This document shows, in pieces, positions 11,175-22,491 of a stretch of 64,000 nucleotides of DNA (positions are counted from its first letter, which is position 1; the number at the start of each line of letters is the position of its first letter). The position numbers and the translations under genes are program-made. Origin of the DNA: Dasypus novemcinctus (lineage: Eukaryota; Chordata; Mammalia; Cingulata; Dasypodidae); the NCBI RefSeq assembly GCF_030445035.2, contig NC_080680.1, positions 92,447,157 through 92,511,156 of the forward strand, given 5' to 3'. The notes below the pieces were generated by a model. That model searched no databases, was not told the DNA's origin, and worked only from the letters and a program-made list of their open reading frames with translations.

Positions 11175-11771
11175 CAACAAATACTTATTCTGCTTTATTA
11201 GAGAAGTTGTAGGTTTACAGAAAAATCATGGAGAAAATATAGACTTTTCATATATTCCCCCACACATACACATATGGTTTTCCCTATTAGTAACACTTTA
11301 CCTTAGTGTGGTACCTTTGTTACAACTGATGAAAGAATATTATTATATTTGTACCATTAACTATTGTCTGTTGTTTACATTAGCTTTTATTGTTTGTGTT
11401 GAACACATCTGTTTTTTGTTGTTGTTTTTTTATTCTGGTAACATATATACAACTTAAAATTTCCCCCTTTTAATCACATTCAAATATATATTTCAGTGTT
11501 TAATTACATTCACAATATTGTACTACCATCATCATCATCCATTACCAAAACTTTTCCATCACTCCAAGCAGAAATTCTATACCAATTAAGCATTAACTTC
11601 CCATTCCCTACCCTTGCCCTGGCCCTGTATTCTAGTTTCTGACTCTATGGATTGGTTATTCTATTTTTTATCATGTAAGTGACATCATATATTTGTCCTT
11701 TTGTTTCTGGCTTATTTTACTCAACATGATGTTTTCAAGGTCATCTATATTGTCACATTTATCAACTTCAT
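11175..11771 (-). mobile_element. L1 3' region, antisense
   Basis: Typical antisense L1 3' UTR wording (cattaccaaaacttttccat, 'actccaagcagaaattct', 'ctcaacatgatgttttcaagg'). A small SINE lies at its right end. Confidence 0.75.
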
Positions 11772-11845
11772 TCCCTTTTTTTTGGCAGTATCAGGGATTG
11801 AATCTGAGACCTTGCTCAAACCACTGAGCTACCTCAGCTTCCTTT
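11772..11845 (-). mobile_element. Short monomeric tRNA-like SINE
   Basis: Reverse complement reads 'ggtagctcagtggtttgagc' and then a B-box-like gattcaatccc, followed by an A run. It is a single tRNA-derived unit about 70 bp long, not a functional tRNA gene because the acceptor-stem 3' half is missing. Confidence 0.75.
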
Positions 11846-11924
11846 TTGCTACTGATACCTAAATAATTATAATATCACAATAGGTTCCAGCACTCCTCTG
11901 ATATCTAAAGTCTACAATTCTCTC

Positions 11925-12740
11925 TTTAGCCAAGAGTTACTTCATTCATTAAACAAAGATTTATTCAGGATTTATTTATTAGGTACTATACTAGGCACTG
12001 GAGATGATACACTGAGCAAACTAGTAGTTATTATGCTTACAGAGCCAAATGTCTATTAGAAAATATAGGCAACTTAAGAGGCAACTAATTACTACAAGTG
12101 CTGTAAATGTTTCATAGGAAGAAACATATGGAGCACAGAAAGGTAAAATCTAACGTTAGCAGTTGAGATAAAGGAAGTGAAAGAAATGATGTCTAAAGTA
12201 GATTAAAGAATATGTAGAATTCGATGGAGATGGGGGCATGGTTGAGTAAGGGTGTCCAAGCAGAGAAATTGCATGTTCTAAAGCCCTGAGATAAATTAAT
12301 GACACATTTAGAGAAATTAAACTACTTCCTTCTGGCTAAAAGGTAGAGTTTTTATTATTTTTTAAAAAATTAAGATTTATCAAGAGATTTAAGTAAAGGA
12401 CAATTGGTACCATTAAAAGATTTTAAACAGAAGAGTGCCATGAAAGAGCACTGAGTTAATTTTGTAGAGAAGGAATTGAAGAGGGGCATTAATCAAAACA
12501 GGGAGATGATGGTGGCCCGCTCTAGAACAATATCTGAGTAGTTGGATTCAAAAGATTCTACTTTCTTAGAGCCAACAGGACTTGGTGACGGACTGGGTGT
12601 GAGGAGTATGAGAGAGGAGGAAGCAGAGATGTACTTCCAGGTATCTGACTGAGGTGCTAATAATGACAAATAAGGACATTTGATGAAAAGTATATTTACA
12701 GAGAACAAAGGGAAAATCATTTGTTTTCAATTTTTGACAT
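11925..12740. mobile_element. Ancient interspersed repeat (unnamed)
   Basis: It opens with the widespread 'tactaggcactggagatgat' phrase (L2-like) and continues with 'agagccaacaggacttggtg', which I recognise as repetitive but cannot name. A related stretch lies at about 57400-57790. Confidence 0.45.
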
Positions 12741-13047
12741 GTAGAGTTTGAGGTTCTTTTGATAGCTTGATTGAATATTGTAATCTAGAACATGCTGTCC
12801 AATAGACATATAATGTGAGTCAAATGTAATTTAAAATTAAAAGTTAAAAGAAACAGATGAAATTAGTGTTAATATTATATCTTTGTGTACTAAGTCTTTG
12901 AAATCCAGTGTCTTTTACATTTAACAGTACTTATCAGTTTAAACTAGTCACAGTTTAAGTATCCAGCAGCTACCACAGGACAGCACAGTTCTAGAGTTAA
13001 GGAGCTCAAATCTAGAATCCAGATAAAAATTTGGAATCATTTTGCAT
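12741..13047. other. SCAI intron, possible old repeat relic
   Basis: About 300 bp including 'cacagtttaagtatccagcagctaccac', which may be a degraded repeat. No exon seen. Confidence 0.35.
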
Positions 13048-15391
13048 TGTTCTAGTTTTCTAACTACTAAAATAAATATCATACAATAGGTTGGTTTAAC
13101 AACAACAAGAATTTAATGGGTCACCGTTACAGAGGATAGAAGGCTTGCTTCCTCCTGGGGTCAGTATCTTCTGGCTGGCCAGCAATCTTTGGGGTTCCTT
13201 GTCATTTCTATCATATAGCAGTACACATGGGAGCATTTTCTCCTTTCTTTTCCAGATTGTTTTGACTTCTGACTTCTGGCTGTTCCCTATGGCTTCTCTT
13301 CTATGTCCATTTCATTTGCTAATAATGATGTTAGCTATATTGGATTAAGGGTCATCCCTCATTCAGTTTGGGCACACATAACTAATAACAACTTCAAAGG
13401 TCCTATTTTCAAATGGGTACACATCCAAAGGATCAGAGATTGAAACCTCCCCAATAGTGCACTCTCTGGATTCCCAAAAGACATGTTCTTCCTACGTGCA
13501 AAATACATTCATTCCATCACAACATCCCAAAACCTTAAACCATTTTAGAAGAATGCTAAGTACAAAGTTTCATCAAAATTGGGTATGAGTGTGGTCCGTC
13601 CTGGAGCAAGATATCTTCACTATTTGTGAACCTAGAAAATAAGTTATCAGCTTCCAGTATCCAATGGTGGGGCAGGGATAGGATAAACATTCCCATTCCA
13701 TAAGCAAGAAATTTGAATGAAAACTTGGTTCATGGGTCTCAAACAAATCTGAAACCCATCAGGGCAAACGCCATTAGATTTCAAGGTCTGAAAGTCATCT
13801 GTTGATCCATGTTTTGTCTTCTGTGCCTTATAGTATGGCAGCCTTCTGAGGGCTTCCCCAGTAGCCATAACACTCACCATTGGGGTGAAGTCCCCACCCT
13901 CTCTGAGCATTGGAAATGGCAGCAAGGCTCATCCGTAAATGCCAGGACACAGGTCACACCATCTATGAGCATTGGGCTGGTGGTACTCTCCCTAAAAATG
14001 GGACACAGGACCCTCTGCCTTCAAGTGCCAGGACACATGGTCTGCCCCCTCCAAGAGCATGGGTGGGCCACCCTTTCTACGCACACGGGTAAGCCCACTC
14101 TCTTGGCTTGAGGAGATCTTTTCGGTCCAGACCTTTGCTTTCATGGTTCTACCCTTTAAGGCCTTCTTTCTTCAATTCATCCTTTCTCTATCCCTTTCAG
14201 TCTGGGCTGACAGTGATTCTGCTCATACAGTTTTTGCAAAAACCTGGTCAGCTTTCCATGCAATTCCAGTAAGTCCAAACTACCAGACCTTTCCAAAGAT
14301 CCTTCCTGGATAACTCCATTTCCAATGCTGATTTACACTGAAATAGCTGACTGGATCCATGTTCATCCATATCTTCTTTAGCAAAGGGTTTTTCAGTTAA
14401 ACCCTCATGTGGAAGTCTATTCTCTGGGGAGTCACTTCCCAAAAGCTCAGGGAAATCCCTGACAGAGCTGTTTCTTGCCTAATCTCAGGACACACTCTCT
14501 GGATAGGCTGAGAATTTTCAAAATCATCAGTTCCTTGTTCCTTTGTGCTTAAGAATTTAATTGTTCACATATCCCTTTCCTCTCAATTTTCTGTGAGTTA
14601 CAAAGAGAAGCCAGGCTGTACCTTCCACACCTAGCTTAAAAATCTCCTCAGGTAGTAATTTCATCGCTTACAAGTTCCACTTTCAATCTGACATCAGAAC
14701 AGAATTTTGCCAAATTCTCTGCCACTTTATAACAAGGATTGCCTTTCTTCCAGTTTCCAATAACACATTCATAATTTTCTTCTAAGTCCTCACTGAAGTA
14801 CCTTTTAACATCTGAGTTTCTACAGTCAGTCTCTTCAGATAGACTTTTTCTATCAAGTACCTCACAATTTTTCTAGCCTCCACCCATTTCCAAATTTCAA
14901 ACCTGCGTCTACATTTTTTGGTATTTGTCTTAACAGCACCCCACTCTTCATACAAAAAACTGTTTTAGTTTGCTAGTTGCTAAAACAATACTTTATATTG
15001 TGTTGGCTTAATAACAGGAATTTAATAACCCCGGGTGTTGAGGCTAGAAGTCCAGAATTAGACATCAGGCAAGGCGATGCTTGCTTCTTGAAAGGTGTGG
15101 CATTCTGGGGCTTACTGCTAGTGATCCTCGATTCTTGTTTTTTTCTGACACACGACAGTGCACAAGGTGGCATCTTTTCCTTTCTCTGGGTTCCACTGAC
15201 TTCCAGCCTCTGGCTGCTCCAGGTGGTTTCTCTCTTCCATGTCCAAATTCCTTTCCTTATAAGCACCTCAGCCATATTAGATTAAAGCCCACCCTCCTTC
15301 AGTTTGGATATACCTTAACTAATAACATCTTCAAATATGGATTCACACCCACAGGATTTGGAGTTTGGGGAACATCAGTTAATCCCCAGTA
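13048..15391 (-). mobile_element. Complete MaLR-like LTR element
   Basis: Two related LTRs (13048-13454 and 14961-15391, beginning TGTTCTAG and TGTTTTAG) flank about 1.5 kb of non-coding internal sequence. The internal part resembles the ERVL-MaLR family in antisense (ccagtttccaataacacatt, 'ctctgccactttataacaagg'). Flanking TGCAT and GGCAT look like a 5-bp target-site duplication with one mismatch. Total 2.34 kb, close to the usual MaLR size. There are no retroviral genes; open frames inside are chance. Confidence 0.78.
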
Positions 15392-15399
15392 GGCATATA

Positions 15400-15847
15400 G
15401 ATGGTAACAAAATTATGGGAGCAGGTAAGATCAACAATGTGTAGGGCCAAGGAAAGAAAATGCTGGTATTCAAGGAATAGACAGCAAAAGATCAAGTAAC
15501 AAAGGAGAATGGCAAATATAGGCAATTCTAGCACACATCATAGACTTCCATCATAAATTGTCTTATTATCCAGCATTTATATTTGAATAAAATTTGTTAC
15601 TTGGGGGAAAGAAAAGACTAAAGAATATGTTCATTTTCCATTTCTCAAGTATACTTGGCTCTAACAGTAAAAAAGTAACATATCTGGACTATGTTTTTGT
15701 AATAGTTACATGCAGAATCTGCTATGTTTAATTATGGTTTAATGATATAGTTTCAATTTTATAGATTATCAATATATAAAAATGTTCCTCAAATATATCT
15801 TATGTTTGCAAAACTGTTGTCTATATATAACATGTTTGTTATTACAG
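15400..15847. other. SCAI intron, nothing recognised
   Basis: AT-rich sequence running to the acceptor of the 15848 exon. Confidence 0.5.
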
Positions 15848-16021
15848 ATCAGTCTCAACGAGGTAGCCTCTTCACTCTATTTTTGAACAATCCTCTAATG
15901 GCCTTCCTATTTGTCTCTGGATTGTCAAGCATGCGTAGAGGCCTATGGGAAAAGTGTCAAGAATATCTTCGAAAAATCAACCGTGATATTGCCCAGCTAC
16001 TGACCCATTCACGTTCAATAG
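15848..16021 (+). CDS. SCAI: SCAI coding exon (third from last)
   Basis: The acceptor ends attacag and the donor is gtaccc. The 174-nt exon enters and leaves in phase 1. It encodes DQSQRGSLFTLFLNN, then a hydrophobic stretch (PLMAFLFVSGLSS) and the basic helix MRRGLWEKCQEYLRKI, closing with LLTHSRSI. It lies only 196 bp before the next exon. Confidence 0.95.
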
Positions 16022-16217
16022 GTACCCTACTAATCTAACTGCACACTTAACAGAATGTACTATACTGGTTTAAAATTGTTATTTATTTTAAGTTTTTTAA
16101 TTTTTAAAGGTATTTGTCCCAGGAAGGAAAATTATGAAGATTTTCCAAATGTTTTTGCCTTTGAAACTCATTTTCCATTTAAGATGCCTTTTACTGTCAC
16201 TTTTCTCCTTTTTGCAG

Positions 16218-16318
16218 ATCAGGCATTTCTCCAGTTTTTTGGAGATGAATTTCTTCGCTTACTTCTTACAAGATTTATCTTTTGTTCAGCCACCATGAGG
16301 ATGCACAAGATTTTTCGG
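16218..16318 (+). CDS. SCAI: SCAI coding exon (second from last)
   Basis: A strong pyrimidine tract and tttgcag acceptor precede it; the donor is gtaggc. The 101 nt enter in phase 1 and end on a codon boundary. They encode DQAFLQFFGDEFLRLL followed by a segment with FCSATMRMHKIFR, close to the C-terminal core of SCAI. Confidence 0.95.
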
Positions 16319-16439
16319 GTAGGCAAAGACTATTAAAGATGAATTTTACTATTTTAAGTAATTAAGACTCATAGGATTATATTTTACCTGTATTAAAATT
16401 TGAATAGGTCCAAAATAATATTTACATACTCATGTAATT

Positions 16440-17320
16440 ATAATAGTTAACAACATAAGGTACCTTGAATATCTACCACCCAGTTTAAGTAGAACATTTT
16501 CATTATGTTTGAAACATTTCATTATCTCTGTGGGTCCTGATCCTATCTCCCTCTCAAATGAAACTAACATCTTGAATTTTATGGTTATCATTTGCTTTTC
16601 TTTTGAGTTTTGCTCCATGTATTTGTATTCCTACACAACATTTTCATGGACCCAACTTGCTTTTTTTTCACTCAGTGTTAAGTCTCTGAAATTGAGCCAT
16701 GTTGTTAACTGTATCAACCATTATAATTTCTTTCACTGCTCTGTAGGATTCAATTATTTGGCTATCTCTCAAATTACTTATCTATACTACTGATAATGGA
16801 AATGTGGGTTGTTTCTAGTTTTTCAGTTTTACAAATGATGCCACAGTGAAATTCTGTATCAGTTTTCTGGTACATATATATAAGATTTTCTCAGGAGAAT
16901 GTACCTAGTAGTGCAATTGCTAGGTTAGAGTATATAGGCATATTTAACTTTATTAGATAATGGCAAACTGTTTTCCTAAGTGATTATATTAATTTACATT
17001 CCCAGTAGCAATGTGTAAGAGAGCTGTTACTCTAATTCTTTCCAATACTTGTTGTATTCATATTTTATATTTTATATGAATATGGTAGGTATAAAGCTCA
17101 TTGTGGTTTTAATTTTCATTTCATATGTGTTTTTCTGCAAGTCTTGTCCATTTTCCTATCAAGTAATTTGGTTCTTTCTCTGTATTTATGTACCTATACA
17201 ACAGTGTAATTGCGATTTTTAAAATTTTAGCTACTATATCTCTCACTTCTATAAATAACGTTTGGTTCTTCTTCAAATACAGCTGAACAGTTTTTAAATG
17301 TTTGTTTAAAAATGTTTAAA
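16440..17320 (-). mobile_element. Old L1 3' region, antisense
   Basis: Readable antisense L1 phrases: 'acattcccagtagcaatg', 'gccacagtgaaattctg', 'gagaatgtacctagtag'. It is the first part of antisense L1 debris that reaches about 26 kb. Confidence 0.65.
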
Positions 17321-17321
17321 G

Positions 17322-17699
17322 AGGGTGGTGGATATGGCTCAAGTGACTGGGCTCCCATCTACTATATGAGAGGTTCAGGGTTTGATTCCCAGTGCCTCCT
17401 GGTGAAGGCAAGCTGCAGAGAGCTGGCCCACATGGAGCACTGGCCTTTGTGGTGAGCTGCCCCAAGCAGAGAGCTGGTGCAGCAGAGTGACACAAGAAAA
17501 AGAGAAACAGAGGGGAGACAATAAAAGACAAAGCAAACCAGGAAGCTGAGGTGGTGCAAGAAAGTGAACCTCTCTCTCCCACTCCGGAGGTCCCAGGATT
17601 GGTTCCTGGTGCTGCCAGAAAGAGAAGACAAGTAGACACAGAAGAATCACAGCAAATAGACCCAGAGAGCAGACAATGGGGGGGAGAATTTTTTTTTTT
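17322..17699 (+). mobile_element. Dimeric DAS-type SINE
   Basis: Two heads are present: 'ggctcaagtgactgggctcc' with gtttgattccc, and a diverged second one with ggttcctggtg. The tail reads 'acccagagagcagacaa' then T/A-rich sequence. Confidence 0.85.
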
Positions 17700-17838
17700 A
17701 AGTTTAAAGACTTTTTGTCTCAAAATAATGTTATTTTTAAAGAATACACAGCGAATGGACACAGAGAGCAGACAAAGGTGGGGAGAAATTTTTTTAAAAG
17801 TTTAAAGACTTTTTTCTCAAAATATTGTTATATTCTCC
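17643..17838 (+). repeat. 98-bp tandem duplication of a SINE tail and its flank
   Basis: From 'agaatcacagc' at 17643 through the SINE tail and the flanking 'agtttaaagacttttt-ctcaaaat', the sequence repeats at 17741-17838 with about 10% divergence. The unit includes non-SINE flank, so it arose after insertion. Confidence 0.8.
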
Positions 17839-17990
17839 AAAATTTCACTATAATATTAAATGTGAAAAAATTTTATGGTGAGTATTCATATACCCACCGC
17901 TTAGATTCTGCAGTTAACAGTTTGATATATTTGCTTTCTCACATATTTGTTCATGTATCCATCCCTCTTAAAATATATCAATACATCTTT

Positions 17991-18404
17991 TTTTTTTAAG
18001 ATTTATTTATTTATTTATTTCTCTCCCCATCCCCCCCACCCCGGTTGTCTGTTCTCTGTGTCTGTTTGCTACGTCTTCTTTGTCTGCTTCTGTTGTCGTC
18101 AGCAGCACGGGAATCTGTGTTTCTTTTTGTTGCGTCATCTTGTTGTGTCAGCTCTCGATGTGTGTGGCGCCATTCTTGGGCAAGCTGCACTTTCTTTCGC
18201 GCTGGGCGGCTCTCCTTACGGGGCGCATCCCTTGTGCGTGGGGCTCCCCTACGCAGGGGACACCCCTGCATGGTACAGCACTCCTTGCGCGCATCAGCAC
18301 TGTGCATGGGCCAGCTCCACATGGGTCAAGGAGACCCGGGGTTTGAACCGCGGACCTCCCATGTGGTAGATGGATGCCCTAACCACTGGGCCAAGTCTGC
18401 TGCC
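17991..18404 (-). mobile_element. Full-length DAS-type SINE
   Basis: Antisense copy with A-tail (T/ATTT run), body and tRNA-like head ('gggtttgaaccgcgg', 'ctaaccactgggcc'). A short ACATCT repeat flanks it. The next SINE begins immediately after. Confidence 0.92.
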
Positions 18405-18408
18405 ACAT

Positions 18409-18960
18409 CTTTTTTTTTTTTAAGATTTATTTTATTTATTTATTCCTCCCCCACCCCTCGTTTTGCACTCACTATCTGCTCTCTGTGTCCATTCGTTATG
18501 TGCTTGTCATCTTTTTAGGATGCACCAGGAACTGAACCCTGGACCTCTTATGTGGGAGGGAGGCATTCCTAATGGCTTGAGCCACCTCTTCTCCTGCTTG
18601 TTGTGTCTCTCATTGTGTTTCCTTCTGGTTATTCTTCATTGCATTAACTTGTGTCATCTTGTTGCGTCAGCTCGCTACACCAGCTATATGTCACCTCGCG
18701 ATCTTGCCTGTCTTCTTTAAGAGGCACTAGGAACCAAACCTGGGACCTCCTGTGTGGTAGGCAGGCACCCAACTGCTTTTGTGTCATTTTGCTGCACCCA
18801 CTCTCCACATCGGCCGGCACTCCTGCATGGGGCTGCATTCCCATGTGGGCTGGCACTCTGCGTGGGCCAGCTTGCCCTCACCAGGAGGCCTTGGGCATCG
18901 AACCCTTGATCTTCTATATGGTAGGCAGAAACCCAATTGGTTGAGCCCCATCTGTTTCCC
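18409..18960 (-). mobile_element. Composite SINE with three tRNA-like heads
   Basis: Three B-box/anticodon-arm-like motifs occur in one antisense unit: 'gaaccctggacctcttatg' near 18531, 'aaacctgggacctcctgtg' near 18736 and 'cgaacccttgatcttctat' near 18899. The first two match the dimeric SINE at 51009. The third, with its own body, is joined where the dimer's outer head should end. Confidence 0.75.
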
Positions 18961-18964
18961 ATTC

Positions 18965-19398
18965 GTAGGTTTTTTTAAAGTCTCTGTAACATTTTACATT
19001 CTTACCAATAGTCTATGAAAGCTGTTCTACATCCTTACCTACCTTTGGTGTTATCAATCTTTTTAATTTTAAATATTCTAGTGGGTAAAGAAGAAGAAGA
19101 AGAAAAAAAACAACACTCTAGTGGGTACATAGTTGTATTTTTTGTGATTTTAATTAGTCTTTCACTAGTGAATAATGATATTGAACATTTTTTCATGTGT
19201 TAATTGGTAATTCATATATCTTATTTGTGAACTATGTTGAAGCTCTTTGCCCACTTCATTAATTGGTTATCTTTTTATTATTGAGGTTTATTCTTAAGAG
19301 TTTTTTGTTGTTGTTGTTTTTTAATGTTTTCTGGATACAAGTCTTTTGTCAGATATATGTATTTCATTCTGTGGCTTGCCTTTTTCTTTCCTTAACAT
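18965..19398 (-). mobile_element. Old L1 fragment, antisense
   Basis: Contains 'gtgattttaattagtctttc' and 'aactatgttgaagctctttgcccac', ordinary antisense L1 3' wording. A short GAA-rich run lies near 19090. Confidence 0.55.
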
Positions 19399-19407
19399 TA
19401 GGTTTTG

Positions 19408-19769
19408 AAAGTGGCCATGGTGGCTGCTGGGGGCAGGGAGTGAGAGGAAGAGATGAGATGTGGGGGCATTTTCGGGGGTTGGAGTTGTCCTGGGTGGTGC
19501 TGCAGGGACAGTTACCAGACACTGTATGTCCTCCCATGGCCCACTGGGTGGACTGTGGGAGAATGTGGGCTGTGGCGTGGACCATTGACCACAAGGTGCA
19601 GAGATGTATTCACCAAGTGCAATGAATATCTCATGATGATGGAGGAGGTTGTTGTTATGGGGGGAGGAGTGGGGTGAGTGGGGTGGGGGGTATATGGGGA
19701 CCTCATATTTTTTTAATGTAACAATAAAAAAATTAATAAAGACAAAAAAATGTGAGAAATGGGAAAAAA
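19408..19769 (+). mobile_element. 5'-truncated L1 3' end, sense
   Basis: Last ~330 bp of the young L1 3' UTR and an A-rich tail. TAGGTTTTG at 19399-19407 and 19770-19778 is a likely target-site duplication. Confidence 0.75.
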
Positions 19770-19844
19770 TAGGTTTTGTGGGTTTTTTGTTTGTTTTTTC
19801 ACTTGGGTAGAAAAAAAAATATATATGTATTATGTGTGTGTGGT

Positions 19845-20550
19845 ACATTCATTGCAATTGATGAATACATTTTGGAGCATTGCCATTAAGCATGGATTAT
19901 AGTTTACACTATAGTTTATGCACTCTTCCACACAGTTCTGTAGGTTATGGCAGGACTGTATCTGTTGTTGGAATGTCATTCAGGACAATTCCCAAGTCCC
20001 GAAAATGCCCCTGTGTTACACCCATTTTCCCTCTCCCTAACCTCAGAACTTCCAGCAGCCACTGCCTGCCTACATATCAATGGTATAAGTTCTTCCATTC
20101 CTAGAATCACAATAAGTCTATAGTAGAATACCAGTAAGTCCACTCTAGTCCAGAGTTCATTCTCCAATCCTGAAGATTCTGGGATGGTGATGCCCCCTCC
20201 ATCTCTAATTGAGAGGGGGCTTCGGTTCCATATGGCCCATGGATGGGACTCTTGCTTGCATTCGTAGGCTCTCTCAGTTCCTTGGTATGGTGATTGTCCA
20301 TCATCACCTCCTTGTTAGTTGTCCTGGGTGAGTCCAATGAACTGGAAAGTAGGTGTTGCAACTCCGTTGAGGCTCAGGGTCCAGTTGGCACATGGACAGT
20401 CCGAAGATTCAAGTCTCTTGGACGTATACCTATCAACTCCAGCACCAACTATAGGTTCAAATAAAATGAACCAAAGAGCCATATTTAGAGAAACCACAAC
20501 TGAATCCAATTCTGTCACACTGGGGTGCTTAATAGTAGGTTTTGAAGAAT
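19845..20550 (-). mobile_element. L1 3' UTR fragment, antisense
   Basis: Same family as 8375 and 44491, here without the last ~110 bp of the 3' end. Its first 250 bp overlap, in opposite orientation, the sequence of the 19408 copy. Confidence 0.75.
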
Positions 20551-21520
20551 GAGACTTTTAAAAATTTTGGTGAAGTTTTATTTTATCAATTTTTTTCTTC
20601 AATGTTTTGTGTTTCTGTGTTCAATTTAAGAAATCTTTGCCTATTTCAAAATCAAAAAGATTTTTTCCTATGTTTTCTTCTGGTAGTTTTATAGTTTTAG
20701 CTTGTACATTTAGACCTATCATCTATTTTGAGTTAATTTTTGCTTAAGGTGTGAGGTAAGAGTTAAATTCATTTTATAAATATTTGGATATGCATTCTAG
20801 TGCCTTTTGTTGAAAAGCTTACCCTTTTCCATGTGTTGGAATGTGTTCCTTTCTCATAGAATTCTTAAAGAGTTTGTGAGAATTGGTATTATTTCTTCTT
20901 TGAATGGTTGATAGAGTTTATCAATGAACCATATAGCCCTGAAGTTTTCTTTTTTGAAGGTTTTAAGTTACGAATCCAGTTTCAAAGGTCTATCCAGGTT
21001 TTCTATTTCTTCTCGAGTCAATTTTGATAATTCATGTCCTGCCAGGCTTTTGTCTAATGTATTGCCATAAACTTGTTCATAATATTCATTTATTCCTTTA
21101 ATCCTTGCAGGCTCTCTAGTGATCTTTCATGTCTCATATCGGTAATTTGTTTCTTCTTTCTTTTTTTTTTCAGTCTAGCTAAAGGTTTATCAATTTTAAT
21201 GATCTTTTCAAAGAACTGCTTTTGATTTCATTAATTATTCACTACTCTTTGTCTCTTTTCCATTTCTCCGATTTCCATTCATGCTTTTATTTTTATTCTT
21301 TTTACTTACTCTGATTTTAATTTGCTTTCATAATTCTAGTTTAATAACATTAGATCTGAAAACATTTTTTCTCTTCTGATATTTTTCTCTTTTATCCTTT
21401 TAAGCACTACTTTAATGTATGACTTCAATAATATTAAATTTATTTGGATCTCTATTATGTCTCAGCATATATGTTATTTTGGTGAGGGTTCCATCTGCAC
21501 TTGAAAAGAACGTGTATTCT
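20551..21520 (-). mobile_element. Old L1 ORF2 region, antisense
   Basis: Typical antisense ORF2 wording: 'gaatggttgatagagtttat', 'gatcttttcaaagaactgc', 'gttgaaaagcttaccctttt'. Confidence 0.7.
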
Positions 21521-21522
21521 AT

Positions 21523-21921
21523 TTTTTTTTTAAGATTTTTAAAAAAATTTATTTCTCTCCCCTTCCCCCCAGTTGTCTATTCCATGTGTCTGTTTTGCTG
21601 CAAGTTCTTTTCTCCGCTTCTATTGTCAGTGGCACAGGAATCTGTGTCTCTTTTTTGTTGTTGTTGTTATATCATCTTGCTTTGTCAGCTGTCCGTGTGT
21701 GTGGCACCATTCCTGGGCAGGCTGCACTTTCTTTCACGCTGGGCGGCTCTCCTTACGGGGCGCACTCCTTCGCGGGGGACACCCCTGTGTGGCACGGCAC
21801 TCCTTGCACGCATCAGCACTGCGCATGGGCCAGCTCCACACGGGTCAAGGAGGCCCGGGGTTTGAACCATGGACCTCCCATGTGGTAGACGAACACCCTA
21901 TCCATTGGGCCAAGTACGCTT
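21523..21921 (-). mobile_element. Full-length DAS-type SINE
   Basis: Antisense; complete from A-tail to head ('gtttgaaccatggacctccc', 'tatccattgggccaagtac'). Confidence 0.92.
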
Positions 21922-21939
21922 CTCTGTTCTGCTATTATT

Positions 21940-22326
21940 TTTTTTTTTTAAGCTCAATCTTTTTTTTTTTTTTTAATTTATTTAATTCCCCTCCCCTCCC
22001 CCGGTTGTCTGTTTTCTGTGTCTTTTTGCTGCGTCTTGTTTATTTGTCCGCTACTGTTGTTGTCAGCGGCACGGGAAGTGTGGGCGGCGCCATTCCTCGG
22101 CAGGCTGCTCCCTCCTTCGCGCTGGGCGGCTCTCCTTATGGGTGCACTCCTTGCGCGTGGGGCTCCCCTACGAGGGGGACACTCCTGTGTAGCACAGCAC
22201 TCCTTGCGCGCATCAGCACTGCGCATGGGCCAGCTCCACATGGATCAAGGAGGCCCGGGGCTTGAACCGCGGGCCTCCCATGTGGTAGACGGACGCCCTA
22301 ACCACTGGGCCAAAGTCCGTTTCCCC
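21940..22326 (-). mobile_element. DAS-type SINE with perfect 16-bp target-site duplication
   Basis: CTGTTCTGCTATTATT is identical at 21924-21939 and 22327-22342. The insertion landed directly beside the head of the previous SINE, so the two lie in tandem. The perfect duplication indicates a fairly recent event. Confidence 0.95.
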
Positions 22327-22342
22327 CTGTTCTGCTATTATT

Positions 22343-22486
22343 GAATCGAATGTTATATATGCGTAAATTTGTTCAATTTCATTTTGAACTAATTTAAAGT
22401 GTCCAAGTCTATATTCTTACTGATTTTCTGTCTCCTTGTTCTATCCCTGAGAAAGGAGCATCTCACCTCTAATTATAATTGTGAAT
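22343..22486 (-). mobile_element. Old L1 fragment, antisense
   Basis: Short stretch of antisense L1 between the SINE and the solo LTR ('tgttcaatttcattttgaac'). Confidence 0.5.
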
Positions 22487-22491
22487 TGGTC

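Noticed and set aside
13647..14442. Several 60-100-codon frames on both strands
   Set aside because: They lie in the non-coding internal region of a MaLR-like element, and their translations resemble no known protein.
19321..19848. 175-codon antisense open frame
   Set aside because: It is the complement of an L1 3' UTR and its tail; it has no family resemblance and ends in low-complexity sequence.
21573..22265. Open frame of 230 codons
   Set aside because: It runs through two tandem antisense DAS-SINEs, and the same peptide pattern appears in every other copy. It is a shadow of SINE sequence.
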